The notes beneath the pieces are model-generated. The model had not been told where the DNA came from, made no database searches, and saw only the letters and a list, made by a program, of their open reading frames with translations. A DNA stretch of 31,808 bases from an uncultured Roseburia sp. (lineage in GTDB: Bacteria; Bacillota_A; Clostridia; Lachnospirales; Lachnospiraceae), in assembly GCA_900753715.1 (NCBI GenBank), contig CAAEAE010000039.1, forward strand, positions 1 to 31,808. Reading direction: 5' to 3'. Below, piece after piece: positions 23,961 to 31,808 of this stretch (positions are counted from its first letter, which is position 1; the number at the start of each line of letters is the position of its first letter). The translations under genes and the position numbers were made by a program.

Positions 23961-23987
23961 CCCCGCGCGTAAACCATACGTGCGGGG
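23961..23987. terminator. bidirectional terminator between the fusion gene and the SASP gene
   Basis: CCCCGCGCGT (23961-23970) pairs with ACGTGCGGGG (23978-23987), ten pairs including one G-U, with a 7-base loop. On the minus strand the stem is followed by TTTTTAAT, a good terminator for the SASP gene. The plus-strand tail (CTTGCTTTCTC) is weaker but may also work. Confidence 0.82.
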
Positions 23988-24019
23988 CTTGCTTTCTCAT
24001 TTGTGGAAAATAACAGTGC

Positions 24020-24226
24020 TTACTTGCCTGCCATCTGTTTTTCCTGCGCCTCAATCATTTTCTTCACCATATAGCCGCCGACAGAACCGTTCTGTCTGGA
24101 AGTCAGGTCACCGTTGTAACCGTCTTTTAACGGAACACCTATTTCGCTTGCAACCTCATACTTGAAACGGTCTAATGCACTTTTTGCCTCTGGAATGACT
24201 GCTCTGTTAGATGAACGATTTGACAT
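24020..24226 (-). CDS. small acid-soluble spore protein, alpha/beta type
   Basis: This 68-residue SASP coats and protects spore DNA. It shows the two hallmarks of the family: a central FKYEVASEIGVPL, containing the Glu-rich site cut by the germination protease, and the C-terminal DNA-binding RQNGSVGGYMVKKMIEAQEK. The ATG at 24224-24226 has AAGGAGG about 7 bases upstream. A longer in-frame extension to 24388 is low-complexity, runs through the regulatory region and is rejected. The gene is monocistronic and shows that the organism belongs to a spore-forming lineage. Expression would be expected in the forespore, but I could not assign a convincing sigma-G promoter. Confidence 0.94.
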   Translation of the reverse strand: MSNRSSNRAVIPEAKSALDRFKYEVASEIGVPLKDGYNGDLTSRQNGSVGGYMVKKMIEAQEKQMAGK

Positions 24227-24373
24227 ATTGGTTTCCTCCTTGTTGTGTTTTAAAGTCCTTTGTTTTGAATTCGTTTTTGGTTTGGTTTTTGAACCCTGCG
24301 TTTTCGTTTCCGCCTGGTTCACTGATAGTATATGAAAATTGGCGTGCGATAAACATGAAGTTTTTACCAAATT

Positions 24374-24387
24374 TGTAAGCGCTTTCA
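24374..24387 (+). promoter_or_regulatory. consensus cre/LacI-type operator in front of the GH105 gene
   Basis: TGTAAGCGCTTTCA matches all defined positions of TGWAANCGNTNWCA and differs from the site at 908-921 at two positions. It ends 9 bases before the -35 box of the GH105 promoter, so it lies upstream of RNA polymerase. That position can mean activation, or repression by looping or overlap. It ties the satellite GH105 gene to the same regulation as uxaB. Confidence 0.72.
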
Positions 24388-24396
24388 AAAAGCGGG

Positions 24397-24425
24397 TTTA
24401 CAAAGTCCCCAAAATTCGCTATGAT
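24397..24425 (+). promoter_or_regulatory. predicted sigma-A promoter of the GH105 gene
   Basis: TTTACA (24397-24402), 17 bases, TATGAT (24420-24425). Each box deviates from consensus by one base and the spacing is ideal. The start of transcription would be near 24432, giving a leader of about 50 bases. The rest of the 255-base gap 24227-24481 is A/T-rich without other recognisable elements. Confidence 0.72.
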
Positions 24426-24481
24426 AGAAAAAAACGGTTATTTGAAAATATAATTTTTCAAAAGTGAGGAGAAACCAGACG

Positions 24482-25612
24482 ATGGATAAGATTGAAAAGT
24501 ATATTGATGAGTTGTTGGAGAAGAGCACACCGGACCGCCCAATCTGGAATATTGAAAAAATTTTGCAGGGCAAGAAGTCAACCTGGAATTACATTGACGG
24601 CTGTATGATTAAGGCAATTTTGGAGATGTACGCAATTACAAAGGACGAAAAATATTTTGCATTTGCAGACAATTTCATTGACCACAAGGTGTTCGAGGAC
24701 GGAAGCATCGACGGATATTCGGTAGAAGAATTAAATATTGACAATGTCAATGCCGGAAAAACCCTGTTTGAGCTCTACGATTTGACCGGAAAAGAAAAAT
24801 ACCGCAAGGCAATCGACCTTGTATACAGCCAGATTGAGCAGATGCCGCGGACAAAGGAAGGAAATTTCTGGCATAAAAACATTTATCCGAATCAGGTATG
24901 GTTGGACGGACTTTACATGTGCCAGCCGTTTTATATGGAATATGAGACACGTTTTAATGACAAAAAGAATTATGACGATATTTTCAGTCAGTTCTTCAAT
25001 GTCGTGGAACATATGAGAGACCCGAAGACCGGATTATATTATCATGCGTATGATTCTTCCAGAGAAATGTTCTGGTGCGATAAGGTGACAGGACTGAGCC
25101 AGAACTTCTGGCTGCGTGCGCTTGGCTGGTATTCCATGGCGTTGCTTGACACGCTTGACAAGGCAGATGCTTCCGTGGGAGAGCCGTATGAGCGCTTAAA
25201 ACAGGTTTTTGTGGAACTTATGGATGCCATGTTAAAATACCAGGATGAGAGCGGTATGTGGTATCAGGTTGTAAATGTGGGCGGCATGGAGAAAAATTAC
25301 CTTGAGACCAGCGGAAGTTCCATTATGGCATATGCGCTGTTAAAGGGCGTGCGTCTTGGATTCTTACCGGAGAGCTACAGAGAAGCCGGCAAAAAGGCAT
25401 TTCATGGTATCTGTGAGAAATATCTGTCCGAGGATGAAAACGGAGAACTGCATTTAGACGGAATCTGCCTTGTGGCAGGACTTGGCGGTGCCACAAAGCG
25501 TTCCGGTACATTTGATTATTATATGTCTGAACCGGTTGTAAAAGACGATGCAAAAGGTGTAGGACCGTTCCTGCTCGCCTACACGGAGATGCGCAGGGCA
25601 TCTTTAATCTAA
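24482..25612 (+). CDS. GH105 unsaturated rhamnogalacturonyl/galacturonyl hydrolase (YteR/YesR-like)
   Basis: This 376-residue (alpha/alpha)6-barrel enzyme cleaves the terminal 4,5-unsaturated uronic acid left by pectate or rhamnogalacturonan lyases. The catalytic acid is Asp142 in VWLDGLYMCQPF, matching Asp143 of YteR. The family segments GLYYHAYD and QNFWLRALGWYSMAL are also present. There is no signal peptide, so it is cytosolic. The ATG at 24482 is chosen because GTGAGGAG (24464-24471), which an upstream in-frame GTG start would consume, serves as its ribosome site. The released unsaturated uronate spontaneously opens to a 5-keto-4-deoxy acid, a substrate for KduI/KduD-type enzymes such as the SDR at 4033. 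The 3' end overlaps the convergent rqcH gene by 9 bases. Confidence 0.93.
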   Translation: MDKIEKYIDELLEKSTPDRPIWNIEKILQGKKSTWNYIDGCMIKAILEMYAITKDEKYFAFADNFIDHKVFEDGSIDGYSVEELNIDNVNAGKTLFELYDLTGKEKYRKAIDLVYSQIEQMPRTKEGNFWHKNIYPNQVWLDGLYMCQPFYMEYETRFNDKKNYDDIFSQFFNVVEHMRDPKTGLYYHAYDSSREMFWCDKVTGLSQNFWLRALGWYSMALLDTLDKADASVGEPYERLKQVFVELMDAMLKYQDESGMWYQVVNVGGMEKNYLETSGSSIMAYALLKGVRLGFLPESYREAGKKAFHGICEKYLSEDENGELHLDGICLVAGLGGATKRSGTFDYYMSEPVVKDDAKGVGPFLLAYTEMRRASLI

Positions 25613-27343
25613 TAACGTCAGACCTGAAATATCCGGATGGATGGTGAGGGAGTAGTTGGTGTAATAAACGACAAATCCCGGTGCACCTCCATTCGGTTTT
25701 TTTACATTCTTTTTCTGGAGATAGTCAATCTCAATTTTGTCATTCTCCCGTCCCTTGGAATAATAGCCGGCTAACTTGCCAGCCTCCTCAAAGACGCGGT
25801 CTGGAAGCTCTTCATTTCCTGCTTTTACAATGACATGGGAGCCGGGCATCCCTTTGGCGTGGAACCACCAGTCATTTCCGGTTGCAAACTTAAACGTCAG
25901 CTCCTCGTTCTGGTAGTTATTTTTTCCGACATAAATATGATAGCCGTCGGAAGAGAGGTAGTGGAGCGGTTTGCTTTTGATTTTTGCCTTGCGGTCGGAG
26001 GACTTGCGCTTGATATAGCCGTAGTCGGTCAGCTCTTCTTTAATCTGTGTCAGGTCATCCTCGGAGAGTGCGATATCAAGGGAGGTAGAAATGCTTTCTA
26101 AGTGGTCAATTTCTGCCTTTGTCTCCTGAATTAAGTCGATCAGCGCTTCATAGGTGCGCTTTAATTTGCCGTAGCGGTCAAAATATTTCTGCGCATTTTC
26201 CATCGCATTTAAGGTTTCGTCAAGTGGAATGGTCACTTCTTCCCCATTGTAGTAGTTTGTTGCCACAAGCTCCTTTGCACCCTCGGCAAGCCCGTAGCCG
26301 TAGGTGTGCAGCAATTCGCCGTAGACTTTATATTTTTCACGTTTCTCGGTGTCTGCAAGCTGCTTTTGCTGTAACTGGTATTTTTTGCGGTTGCGCTCCA
26401 AAGCAGTGGAAACGATGCGGCGTAAGTCTGCGGATTTCTGGCGGATGCGTGTATACACGTTCCGGGAAGCGTAAAAGCCCTCTAACACTTCAGAAATGGA
26501 GGCATATTCCTTACAGTCATAGTCGGCGTATTCTGTGAGGCAAAAGCAGGAGAAATCAATCGGCTCCCTTCCTTTTGAAACAATATTCGGAACATAGCGG
26601 TGTTCTTTGACATCCTCCATCAGCCAGCTGAAATTGTGGAACAGGTGCTTTTTACCATCGTCATCAAGCGAGTCCACCGGAAGCTCCCCATCAATGGATG
26701 CGCGGTGGCAGACTTCGGATGCGAGCAGCGGACTTAAGCCGGTAAAAGAGGAGTAGAGCGCTTTTGTGATGGAAACCGGTTTCTTCATAACCGTTTCCAT
26801 AAAGGCGTCCTCTGTAACCTCAAGCGGGTTTAATTTGTCCTCCTGTGTTGCCGGAATGCGGTATTCCCTTCCCGGAAGTACCTCACGCAGGGAACTCATT
26901 GCGGACGAGACATGCTTGATGCTGTCGATGATGATTCCATCGGAATTACAGAAAATAATATTACTGTGCTTGCCCATCAGCTCAATAATCAGTGTTTTGG
27001 TGCACAAATCGCCCATCTCATCGAGATGCTCAATCTCAAAGTGGATGATACGCTCCATATGCGGCTGGTAAATACGTGTAATACGTCCGTTTGCGATATG
27101 CTTGCGCAGCACCATACAGAAATTCGGTGCGGTCATGGGGCTTGGCTTGTTTGTCCCGGTCAGGTATACAAACGGTAAAGATGCGCTTGCAGACATCGCA
27201 AGGCGGTACTGTCCCTTAGGGGACTTTAACGTAAAAAGCAGCTCGTCGTTTTCCGGCTGGGCAATCTTGCTGATTTTTGCGCCGGAAACTGTGTTGTTTA
27301 ATTCATATACTAAGTTTGAAATTACAAATCCATCAAATGCCAT
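25604..27343 (-). CDS. rqcH: ribosome quality control protein RqcH (NFACT family, Rqc2 homologue)
   Basis: RqcH binds split 50S subunits carrying stalled peptidyl-tRNA and recruits Ala-tRNA to add C-terminal alanine tails. In older annotation this family is called fibronectin-binding protein. The 579-residue protein has the NFACT-N start MAFDGFVISNLVYEL, a helical and coiled-coil middle (about 270-430), and the NFACT-R domain with YVGKNNYQNEELTFK and WWFHAKGMPGSHVIVK. At positions 97-98, where a conserved Asp-Arg is known in Bacillus, it has Glu-Arg. AAGGAG lies 8 bases before the start. It is convergent with GH105 (9-base overlap) and divergent from pepF. Confidence 0.95.
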   Translation of the reverse strand: MAFDGFVISNLVYELNNTVSGAKISKIAQPENDELLFTLKSPKGQYRLAMSASASLPFVYLTGTNKPSPMTAPNFCMVLRKHIANGRITRIYQPHMERIIHFEIEHLDEMGDLCTKTLIIELMGKHSNIIFCNSDGIIIDSIKHVSSAMSSLREVLPGREYRIPATQEDKLNPLEVTEDAFMETVMKKPVSITKALYSSFTGLSPLLASEVCHRASIDGELPVDSLDDDGKKHLFHNFSWLMEDVKEHRYVPNIVSKGREPIDFSCFCLTEYADYDCKEYASISEVLEGFYASRNVYTRIRQKSADLRRIVSTALERNRKKYQLQQKQLADTEKREKYKVYGELLHTYGYGLAEGAKELVATNYYNGEEVTIPLDETLNAMENAQKYFDRYGKLKRTYEALIDLIQETKAEIDHLESISTSLDIALSEDDLTQIKEELTDYGYIKRKSSDRKAKIKSKPLHYLSSDGYHIYVGKNNYQNEELTFKFATGNDWWFHAKGMPGSHVIVKAGNEELPDRVFEEAGKLAGYYSKGRENDKIEIDYLQKKNVKKPNGGAPGFVVYYTNYSLTIHPDISGLTLLD

Positions 27344-27368
27344 AAGATATCTCCTTTACAATCCTTAC

Positions 27369-27397
27369 ATTATATAGTAAAAATGCCGGAAATACAA
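27369..27397 (-). promoter_or_regulatory. predicted promoter of rqcH
   Basis: On the minus strand TATAAT (27369-27374) is a perfect -10 box, with TTGTAT (27392-27397) 17 bases upstream. Transcription would start about 20 bases before the rqcH start codon, close to its ribosome site. Confidence 0.5.
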
Positions 27398-27485
27398 TGG
27401 GAAAAACGAAAAGCCGGTAACGTTTCCAGCCAGAAAACTATTTACTTTTCTGTCACAAGAGGGTAAAGTAGTAGTAAGGAATTTT

Positions 27486-29306
27486 ATGGAAGAGAGGCAG
27501 CAGAGAATGGCAAAAGAATTGTTAAAGCGCAGTGAAGTAAAGGAGGAGTATACCTGGAAAGTTTCCGATATGTATGAGTCCACCGCAGAGTGGGAGCAGG
27601 CATTAAATCAGGTGAAAGAGATTGCAGACCGGATAGCCGGCATGGAAGGACGCGTGACGGAAAGTGCCGCGAATCTTTATCAGGTGTTGAAAGACTGCGA
27701 TGCATACGGAGAGATTATCGACCTCGCATTTAATTATGCACAGCGTCTGTATGATCAGGACAGAAATGATTCCACCCATCAGGCAATGTCCCAGAAAGTT
27801 TATGGCGTCTGGGCAGATGTCGCAGGAATGATTTCGTTTATTGAGCCGGAGATTCTTGCAGTTCCGGAGGAGCAGTTAGAAACGTTTTACAAAGAACTGC
27901 CGAAGCTTGAAAGCTACCGTGGAAAGATTGCAGAAATCCAGAGACTCAGAGGACACAGCCTTTCCGCTGAGATGGAGAAGCTGCTTGCGATGACCTCCGA
28001 GATGTCACAGACCCCGGAACAGGTGTTTGCTGTGATGAACAGTGCAGATATCCGTTTCCCGGAGATTACAGATGAAAATGGCGAGAAAGTACGGCTGACT
28101 CATGGCAATTATGTGCTTTTCTTACAGAGTGCAGACCGCAGGGTGCGTAAGGAAGCATTTGAGGCGATGTACAGCGTCTACAAGCAGTTTGTAAATACCT
28201 TTGCCGGTCTTTATAACGGACAGGTCAAACAGCAGATTTTCTTTGCAAAAGCAAGAAAATACGATTCTACGCTTGATGCGGCATTGACAGCAAACAATGT
28301 ATCCGTTAAGGTTTATGAGAATCTTTTGGATACGGTTTCTGCCAATATGGACAAACTTCACCGTTATGTGAAACTTCGCAAGAAATGTCTGGAACTTGAT
28401 GAACTGCATATGTATGATATTTATACCCCGATGATTGCGGATGCAGCGAGAAAGGTTCCGTTTGAAGAAGCCAAAGAGACTGTTTTAAAGGCGCTTGCAC
28501 CGCTTGGGGAAGAATATGTCGCAAAAGTTAAGGAAGGCTTTGAAAACCGCTGGATTGATGTTTATGAGAACGAGGGAAAATGTACCGGAGCTTATTCTGC
28601 GGGCGCCTATGGCACACATCCGTATGTGCTTTTGAACTATTCGGAGACACTCGATGATATGTTCACCCTGGCACATGAGATGGGACACGCAATGCATTCT
28701 TTCTATTCAAACAGTACACAGCCGTTTACCTATGCAGAATACAAGCTGTTTGTGGCAGAGGTCGCATCTACCTGTAATGAAGTGCTTTTGATGGAATATC
28801 TGCTTAAGAACACAATAGACAAGAAAGAGCGTGCATATCTTCTGAACCATTACCTTGACAGCTTTAAGGGAACGGTATACCGCCAGACGATGTTTGCGGA
28901 GTTTGAAAAAGAAAGCAACCGCATGGCAGAACAGGGTGAGAGCCTTACTGCGGAGAGCCTGAATGAATTATATCTGAAATTAAATCAGAAGTATTATGGA
29001 ACAGATATTATTTCTGATGAAGAAATTGCATTTGAGTGGGCAAAAATACCGCATTTTTATTACAATTTTTACGTATATCAGTATGCAACCGGTTTTTCGG
29101 CGGCAGTAGCACTCGCAAGAGGAATTTTAAAAGAGGGTGAACCTGCAGTGGAACGTTATAAGAAGTTCCTTTGCGGAGGCTGTTCAGAATCACCGCTTGA
29201 GCTGCTTAAGATTGCAGGGGTCAATCTTGAAAGCCCGAAGCCGGTTCAGGATGCACTTGATGTATTTGGCGAAATACTTGATGAAATAGAAGCACTGCTC
29301 GCTTAA
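27486..29306 (+). CDS. pepF: oligoendopeptidase F (M3B metallopeptidase)
   Basis: This cytosolic zinc peptidase degrades oligopeptides. The active site HEMGH lies at residues 397-401, with the third ligand expected in the following helix ([11 protein letters not shown]). The N-terminal part is the helical PepF domain and the C-terminal part ends with [17 protein letters not shown], typical of the family. The protein is 606 residues from ATG 27486 (AAGGA 5 bases upstream). A second in-frame ATG at 27507 with GAGAGG upstream would give 599 residues, closer to common family starts. A weak promoter candidate (TTTACT 27441-27446, TAAAGT 27464-27469) would start transcription at about 27476, which also slightly favours the second start. 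It is divergent from rqcH. Confidence 0.95.
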   Translation: MEERQQRMAKELLKRSEVKEEYTWKVSDMYESTAEWEQALNQVKEIADRIAGMEGRVTESAANLYQVLKDCDAYGEIIDLAFNYAQRLYDQDRNDSTHQAMSQKVYGVWADVAGMISFIEPEILAVPEEQLETFYKELPKLESYRGKIAEIQRLRGHSLSAEMEKLLAMTSEMSQTPEQVFAVMNSADIRFPEITDENGEKVRLTHGNYVLFLQSADRRVRKEAFEAMYSVYKQFVNTFAGLYNGQVKQQIFFAKARKYDSTLDAALTANNVSVKVYENLLDTVSANMDKLHRYVKLRKKCLELDELHMYDIYTPMIADAARKVPFEEAKETVLKALAPLGEEYVAKVKEGFENRWIDVYENEGKCTGAYSAGAYGTHPYVLLNYSETLDDMFTLAHEMGHAMHSFYSNSTQPFTYAEYKLFVAEVASTCNEVLLMEYLLKNTIDKKERAYLLNHYLDSFKGTVYRQTMFAEFEKESNRMAEQGESLTAESLNELYLKLNQKYYGTDIISDEEIAFEWAKIPHFYYNFYVYQYATGFSAAVALARGILKEGEPAVERYKKFLCGGCSESPLELLKIAGVNLESPKPVQDALDVFGEILDEIEALLA

Positions 29307-29340
29307 ACAAAAATTTCCTGGAGCAGTGAATGGGGGAATT

Positions 29341-31428
29341 ATGAATAATATAAAGAAGCCGGTAAAGGCAGCAACATCACAGAAAAATAATAAAGGGAAA
29401 AAGAAAAGCGGACTCCGTATTGGAATCGGAGTCAAGATTTTCGGTGGATTTCTGGTCCCGGTCGCGTTTATGATTGTAATCGGTGTGACGGCGTACCAGA
29501 AATCGGCAGAAGGTCTGGCCCAGAAGTATGAGCAGTCCACGTTGCAGACAATCGATATGGCAGTAGAAAGCATGGACACCAGCAGCTCCTATATGAAAGC
29601 AGAGGCACTCAAATATGCGTTTGATTCCAGCCTGAGCAAATACTTCATCGGAATGTATGATAGTACGCCAATCGACAAGAAAACGTTAATCAGCGATACC
29701 AGAACGGCACTGAATGCAGTCATTCTGTCGAATAATACAATCAGTAACATCCATATTATTCCGCAGGACAATGAAGTCTGTATTTCTACCGGAAGTTACC
29801 AGAATGTAGACGGATTTTTTAAAGAATATAAAGATATCATGGATGGCAACTTCTCAAACTGGACCGATTCACATGATATGATTGATGAAAAGCTTTCCCT
29901 GAAAAAAAGTGATTATATCATGTCGTATCAGATTACGACAAAAGTAAGAAATGCGGTTGTAGTTGTGGATGTAAGTTCTTCCTACATAGAAGAATTTTTA
30001 GGTGGTCTTGATTTTGGAGACGGCAGCGTTGTCGGATATATCACACCAAACGGAAGAGAAATCATCTGCGGACAGGAAGTGGCAGACGGAGAAACTGTTT
30101 TCTACCAGCAGGATTTCTATCAGAATGCAGCGGCAGGACAGGACACAAGCGGTTATACTACCGTTAATTACAATGGCGGCAGATACCTGTTTTTGTACAG
30201 CAGAAGTGAAGAGACAGGTGCAACCATCGGGGTTCTCGTTCCGTATGCGACCATTATCAAACAGGCAGAAGAAATCAAGAATATTACGGCATTCAGTGTT
30301 GTGGTTGCTATTATTGCGGCTATTATTGTAGTTACATTTATTATTTCCGGTATCAACCGCAATATGAGACGTATTTCAAGAAAATTAGAGCGTGTGGCAG
30401 AAGGAGACCTGACCGGAAATGTAGTGGTTAAGGGAAGAGACGAATTTAACGATCTTGCAGGCTCTGCAACTGATATGATTTCCCAGACCAGAAACCTTGT
30501 ACGGAAGGTAAACAGTGCAACCGTTCAGTTAGAGGAATCTGCAATGGAAGTAAATCATGTGTCACAGGAGTTGCAGGAATATTCTTCTGATATCACAAAT
30601 GCAATTGATGAAATCAATGAAGGAATGGGCAGGCAGTCTAATCATGCACAGGAGTGTGTTGAGAAGACAGATTCCTTATCCGCTGAAATTAAAGAGGTGC
30701 TTCGTGTTTCCAAGGATGTTGAGAAGATGGTCGGCGAAACAGAGCAGATGATTGAACACGGAATTGATATTGTAAGAAACTTAGGTGAGCGCAGCCGTGA
30801 GACAAACGAGATTACAAACCGTGTGGGAAGCAGTGTGGAACAGTTACAGGAACAGATTGACATTATTAACCGTTTCGTTGGAACGATTACCGATATTGCG
30901 GAACAGACGAATCTTCTTTCCCTGAATGCTTCGATTGAGGCTGCAAGAGCCGGGGAAGCGGGAAGAGGCTTTGCAGTTGTCGCAGAGCAGATTCGCAAGC
31001 TTTCCGATGACTCCGCAGCTGCTGCCAATGAAATCAAAGAAAATGTTGGACATATCAGTGCACAGACAAAGACCAGTGTAGACAACACAAAAGAAGCAGA
31101 ACAGATGGTTGCTTTGCAGACCGAGTCAGTGGAAGAGGTAGTTGAAGTCTTCCGCTCGATGAACGAGAGCATGCAGTCTCTGATTGAAGGCTTAAAGAAG
31201 ATTGCAGCAAGTACGGAACGTGCAGATGATGAGCGTTCCCATGCGGTTGAGGCAGTGCGTTATATTTCCGATATTATTGAAGAAAATGCAGGCAATGCGG
31301 AAACTGTCAGCGGAATTGCATCAAATCTGTTTGAGAAGGTGGAAAGCTTAAACCGTACCTCCAATGTACTTGGTGAGAATATGACGGGTCTCAAACGCGA
31401 AATCGAGGCATTCAAGACAGAAGAATAG
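29341..31428 (+). CDS. methyl-accepting chemotaxis protein with dCache-type sensor
   Basis: This transmembrane chemoreceptor is 695 residues from ATG 29341. That start has GGGGG just upstream and is preferred over an in-frame GTG at 29326. A Lys-rich N-terminus precedes the first membrane helix (about 33-50). The extracellular region of about 260 residues looks like a dCache sensor, and the second helix is at about 312-335. A HAMP domain follows, then a long coiled-coil signalling domain whose hairpin tip [19 protein letters not shown] binds CheW and CheA. The ligand is unknown. No chemotaxis kinase or adaptor gene is nearby. It follows pepF after 34 bases, with no terminator seen between them. 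The organism is therefore probably motile. Confidence 0.95.
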   Translation: MNNIKKPVKAATSQKNNKGKKKSGLRIGIGVKIFGGFLVPVAFMIVIGVTAYQKSAEGLAQKYEQSTLQTIDMAVESMDTSSSYMKAEALKYAFDSSLSKYFIGMYDSTPIDKKTLISDTRTALNAVILSNNTISNIHIIPQDNEVCISTGSYQNVDGFFKEYKDIMDGNFSNWTDSHDMIDEKLSLKKSDYIMSYQITTKVRNAVVVVDVSSSYIEEFLGGLDFGDGSVVGYITPNGREIICGQEVADGETVFYQQDFYQNAAAGQDTSGYTTVNYNGGRYLFLYSRSEETGATIGVLVPYATIIKQAEEIKNITAFSVVVAIIAAIIVVTFIISGINRNMRRISRKLERVAEGDLTGNVVVKGRDEFNDLAGSATDMISQTRNLVRKVNSATVQLEESAMEVNHVSQELQEYSSDITNAIDEINEGMGRQSNHAQECVEKTDSLSAEIKEVLRVSKDVEKMVGETEQMIEHGIDIVRNLGERSRETNEITNRVGSSVEQLQEQIDIINRFVGTITDIAEQTNLLSLNASIEAARAGEAGRGFAVVAEQIRKLSDDSAAAANEIKENVGHISAQTKTSVDNTKEAEQMVALQTESVEEVVEVFRSMNESMQSLIEGLKKIAASTERADDERSHAVEAVRYISDIIEENAGNAETVSGIASNLFEKVESLNRTSNVLGENMTGLKREIEAFKTEE

Positions 31429-31522
31429 CTTTTAAAGAAAAATGACCTGGAAATGATTACCGACGGAAGAAACAGGAATACTATGCTTATAGGAACTGTT
31501 TTGACTGGAGGTAAGATTTGTT

Positions 31523-31753
31523 ATGAAACAGGTACAGATACTGATTAATACGCCGGAAAAAGCGGAAAGGCTCTGCCATATATTAAGTGATTTTTATGGA
31601 CCATTTGACCTTGCCAGAGGAAGCTATACAGTAGATGGCAAATCCATCCTTGGAATATATAGTATGGACCTTTCATCACCGCTTACGCTTACCATTTACA
31701 ATGAGAGTGAGCCGGTGGAGGAACAGCTTGGAGAATTTCTGGCGGCGAATTAA
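31523..31753 (+). CDS. HPr/Crh-like small protein lacking the phosphocarrier histidine
   Basis: The 76-residue protein follows the HPr fold pattern. YTVDGKSILGIYSMDLSSPLT (residues 35-55) aligns with the HPr segment around the regulatory serine (GKSIMGVMSL), so Ser41 corresponds to Ser46 of HPr. The region that should hold the active-site His15 (GIHARPA in HPr) reads TPEKAERL and has no histidine. This is the pattern of Crh, which cannot carry phosphate for the PTS but, when phosphorylated on serine by HPr kinase, serves as a CcpA corepressor. It is about ten residues shorter than HPr. GGAGGT lies 11 bases before the start. It follows the chemoreceptor gene after 94 bases. The family assignment is from pattern only. 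Confidence 0.72.
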   Translation: MKQVQILINTPEKAERLCHILSDFYGPFDLARGSYTVDGKSILGIYSMDLSSPLTLTIYNESEPVEEQLGEFLAAN

Positions 31754-31808
31754 AAAGCAAACGAGCCAGTGAGAACATATGTTCTCACTGGCTCGTTTGC
31801 TTTTTAAT
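31749..31808. terminator. perfect 60-bp palindrome, bidirectional terminator
   Basis: Each base from 31749 to 31778 is complementary to its mirror from 31779 to 31808, with the centre ACAT/ATGT. The G/C-rich core GAGCCAGTGAG is flanked by AAAAAGC on the left and GCTTTTT on the right, so either strand gives a hairpin followed by a U-run. It begins inside the stop codon of the HPr-like gene and reaches the last base of the window, so its true length is unknown. Confidence 0.88.

Noticed and set aside
24227..24388. N-terminal extension of the SASP frame
   Set aside because: The extension is Lys/Thr/Gln-rich low complexity, lies on the promoter and operator of GH105, and the internal ATG has a perfect ribosome site and matches the family start.
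30642..31172. 176-codon minus-strand frame rich in Ser and Ile
   Set aside because: It is a shadow of the coiled-coil signalling domain of the chemoreceptor, whose regular codon pattern leaves the opposite strand open.
1..31808. CRISPR array, tRNA/rRNA genes, transposase, phage or toxin-antitoxin modules
   Set aside because: No regularly spaced repeats, no cloverleaf-like sequence and no characteristic proteins of these systems were seen on either strand.

Overview
The window comes from a spore-forming, motile, Gram-positive gut anaerobe, most likely a Lachnospiraceae (Roseburia/Agathobacter/Lachnospira-like). This rests on gene content: an alpha/beta-type SASP, a chemoreceptor, LplA/YtcQ-type sugar ABC transport beside a membrane-bound AraC regulator, and the YloU-FakA-RecG neighbourhood. 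Base composition is moderate, and codon use is similar throughout. I see no tRNA, rRNA, CRISPR array, prophage or insertion sequence.

Positions 1-18193 form a pectin/galacturonate utilisation region. It opens with the 5' part of a LacI-family repressor (minus strand), divergent from uxaB and uxaA (tagaturonate to altronate to 2-keto-3-deoxygluconate) and a gluconate-5-dehydrogenase/KduD-like SDR, closed by a terminator. A minus-strand pair follows: a membrane-bound AraC regulator and a beta-lactamase-fold serine hydrolase. Divergent from it runs a long operon: lipoprotein solute-binding protein, two permeases, a CE12-type acetylesterase, an ankyrin-GH43 fusion, a GH28 with an extra N-terminal helical region, and an isomerase-fold protein, ending at a strong terminator. 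No ATPase is encoded, so a shared one is expected elsewhere. None of the catabolic enzymes has a signal peptide. The scheme is therefore import of decorated oligogalacturonides or rhamnogalacturonides, cytosolic deacetylation and trimming, then the Uxa route to KDG. A cytosolic GH105 gene (24482-25612) is a satellite of this system; its promoter carries the same cre/LacI-type 14-mer as the uxaB promoter.

Positions 18200-24230 are mostly housekeeping: rpmB (minus strand), an Asp23/YloU protein, FakA, RecG, a fusion of a 5'-nucleotidase-like HAD domain with a degenerate guanylate-kinase-like domain, and a SASP (minus strand).

Positions 25604-31808 hold rqcH (minus strand), pepF, a dCache-type chemoreceptor and a small HPr/Crh-like protein that keeps the regulatory-serine motif but lacks the catalytic histidine. 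The window ends in a perfect 60-bp palindrome.

The most notable items are the ankyrin-GH43 fusion, the HAD/GMK-like fusion, the Crh-like protein together with two consensus cre-type sites, tandem direct repeats that look like the AraC operator, and an isomerase-fold protein of unknown step that keeps a full metal-ligand set.
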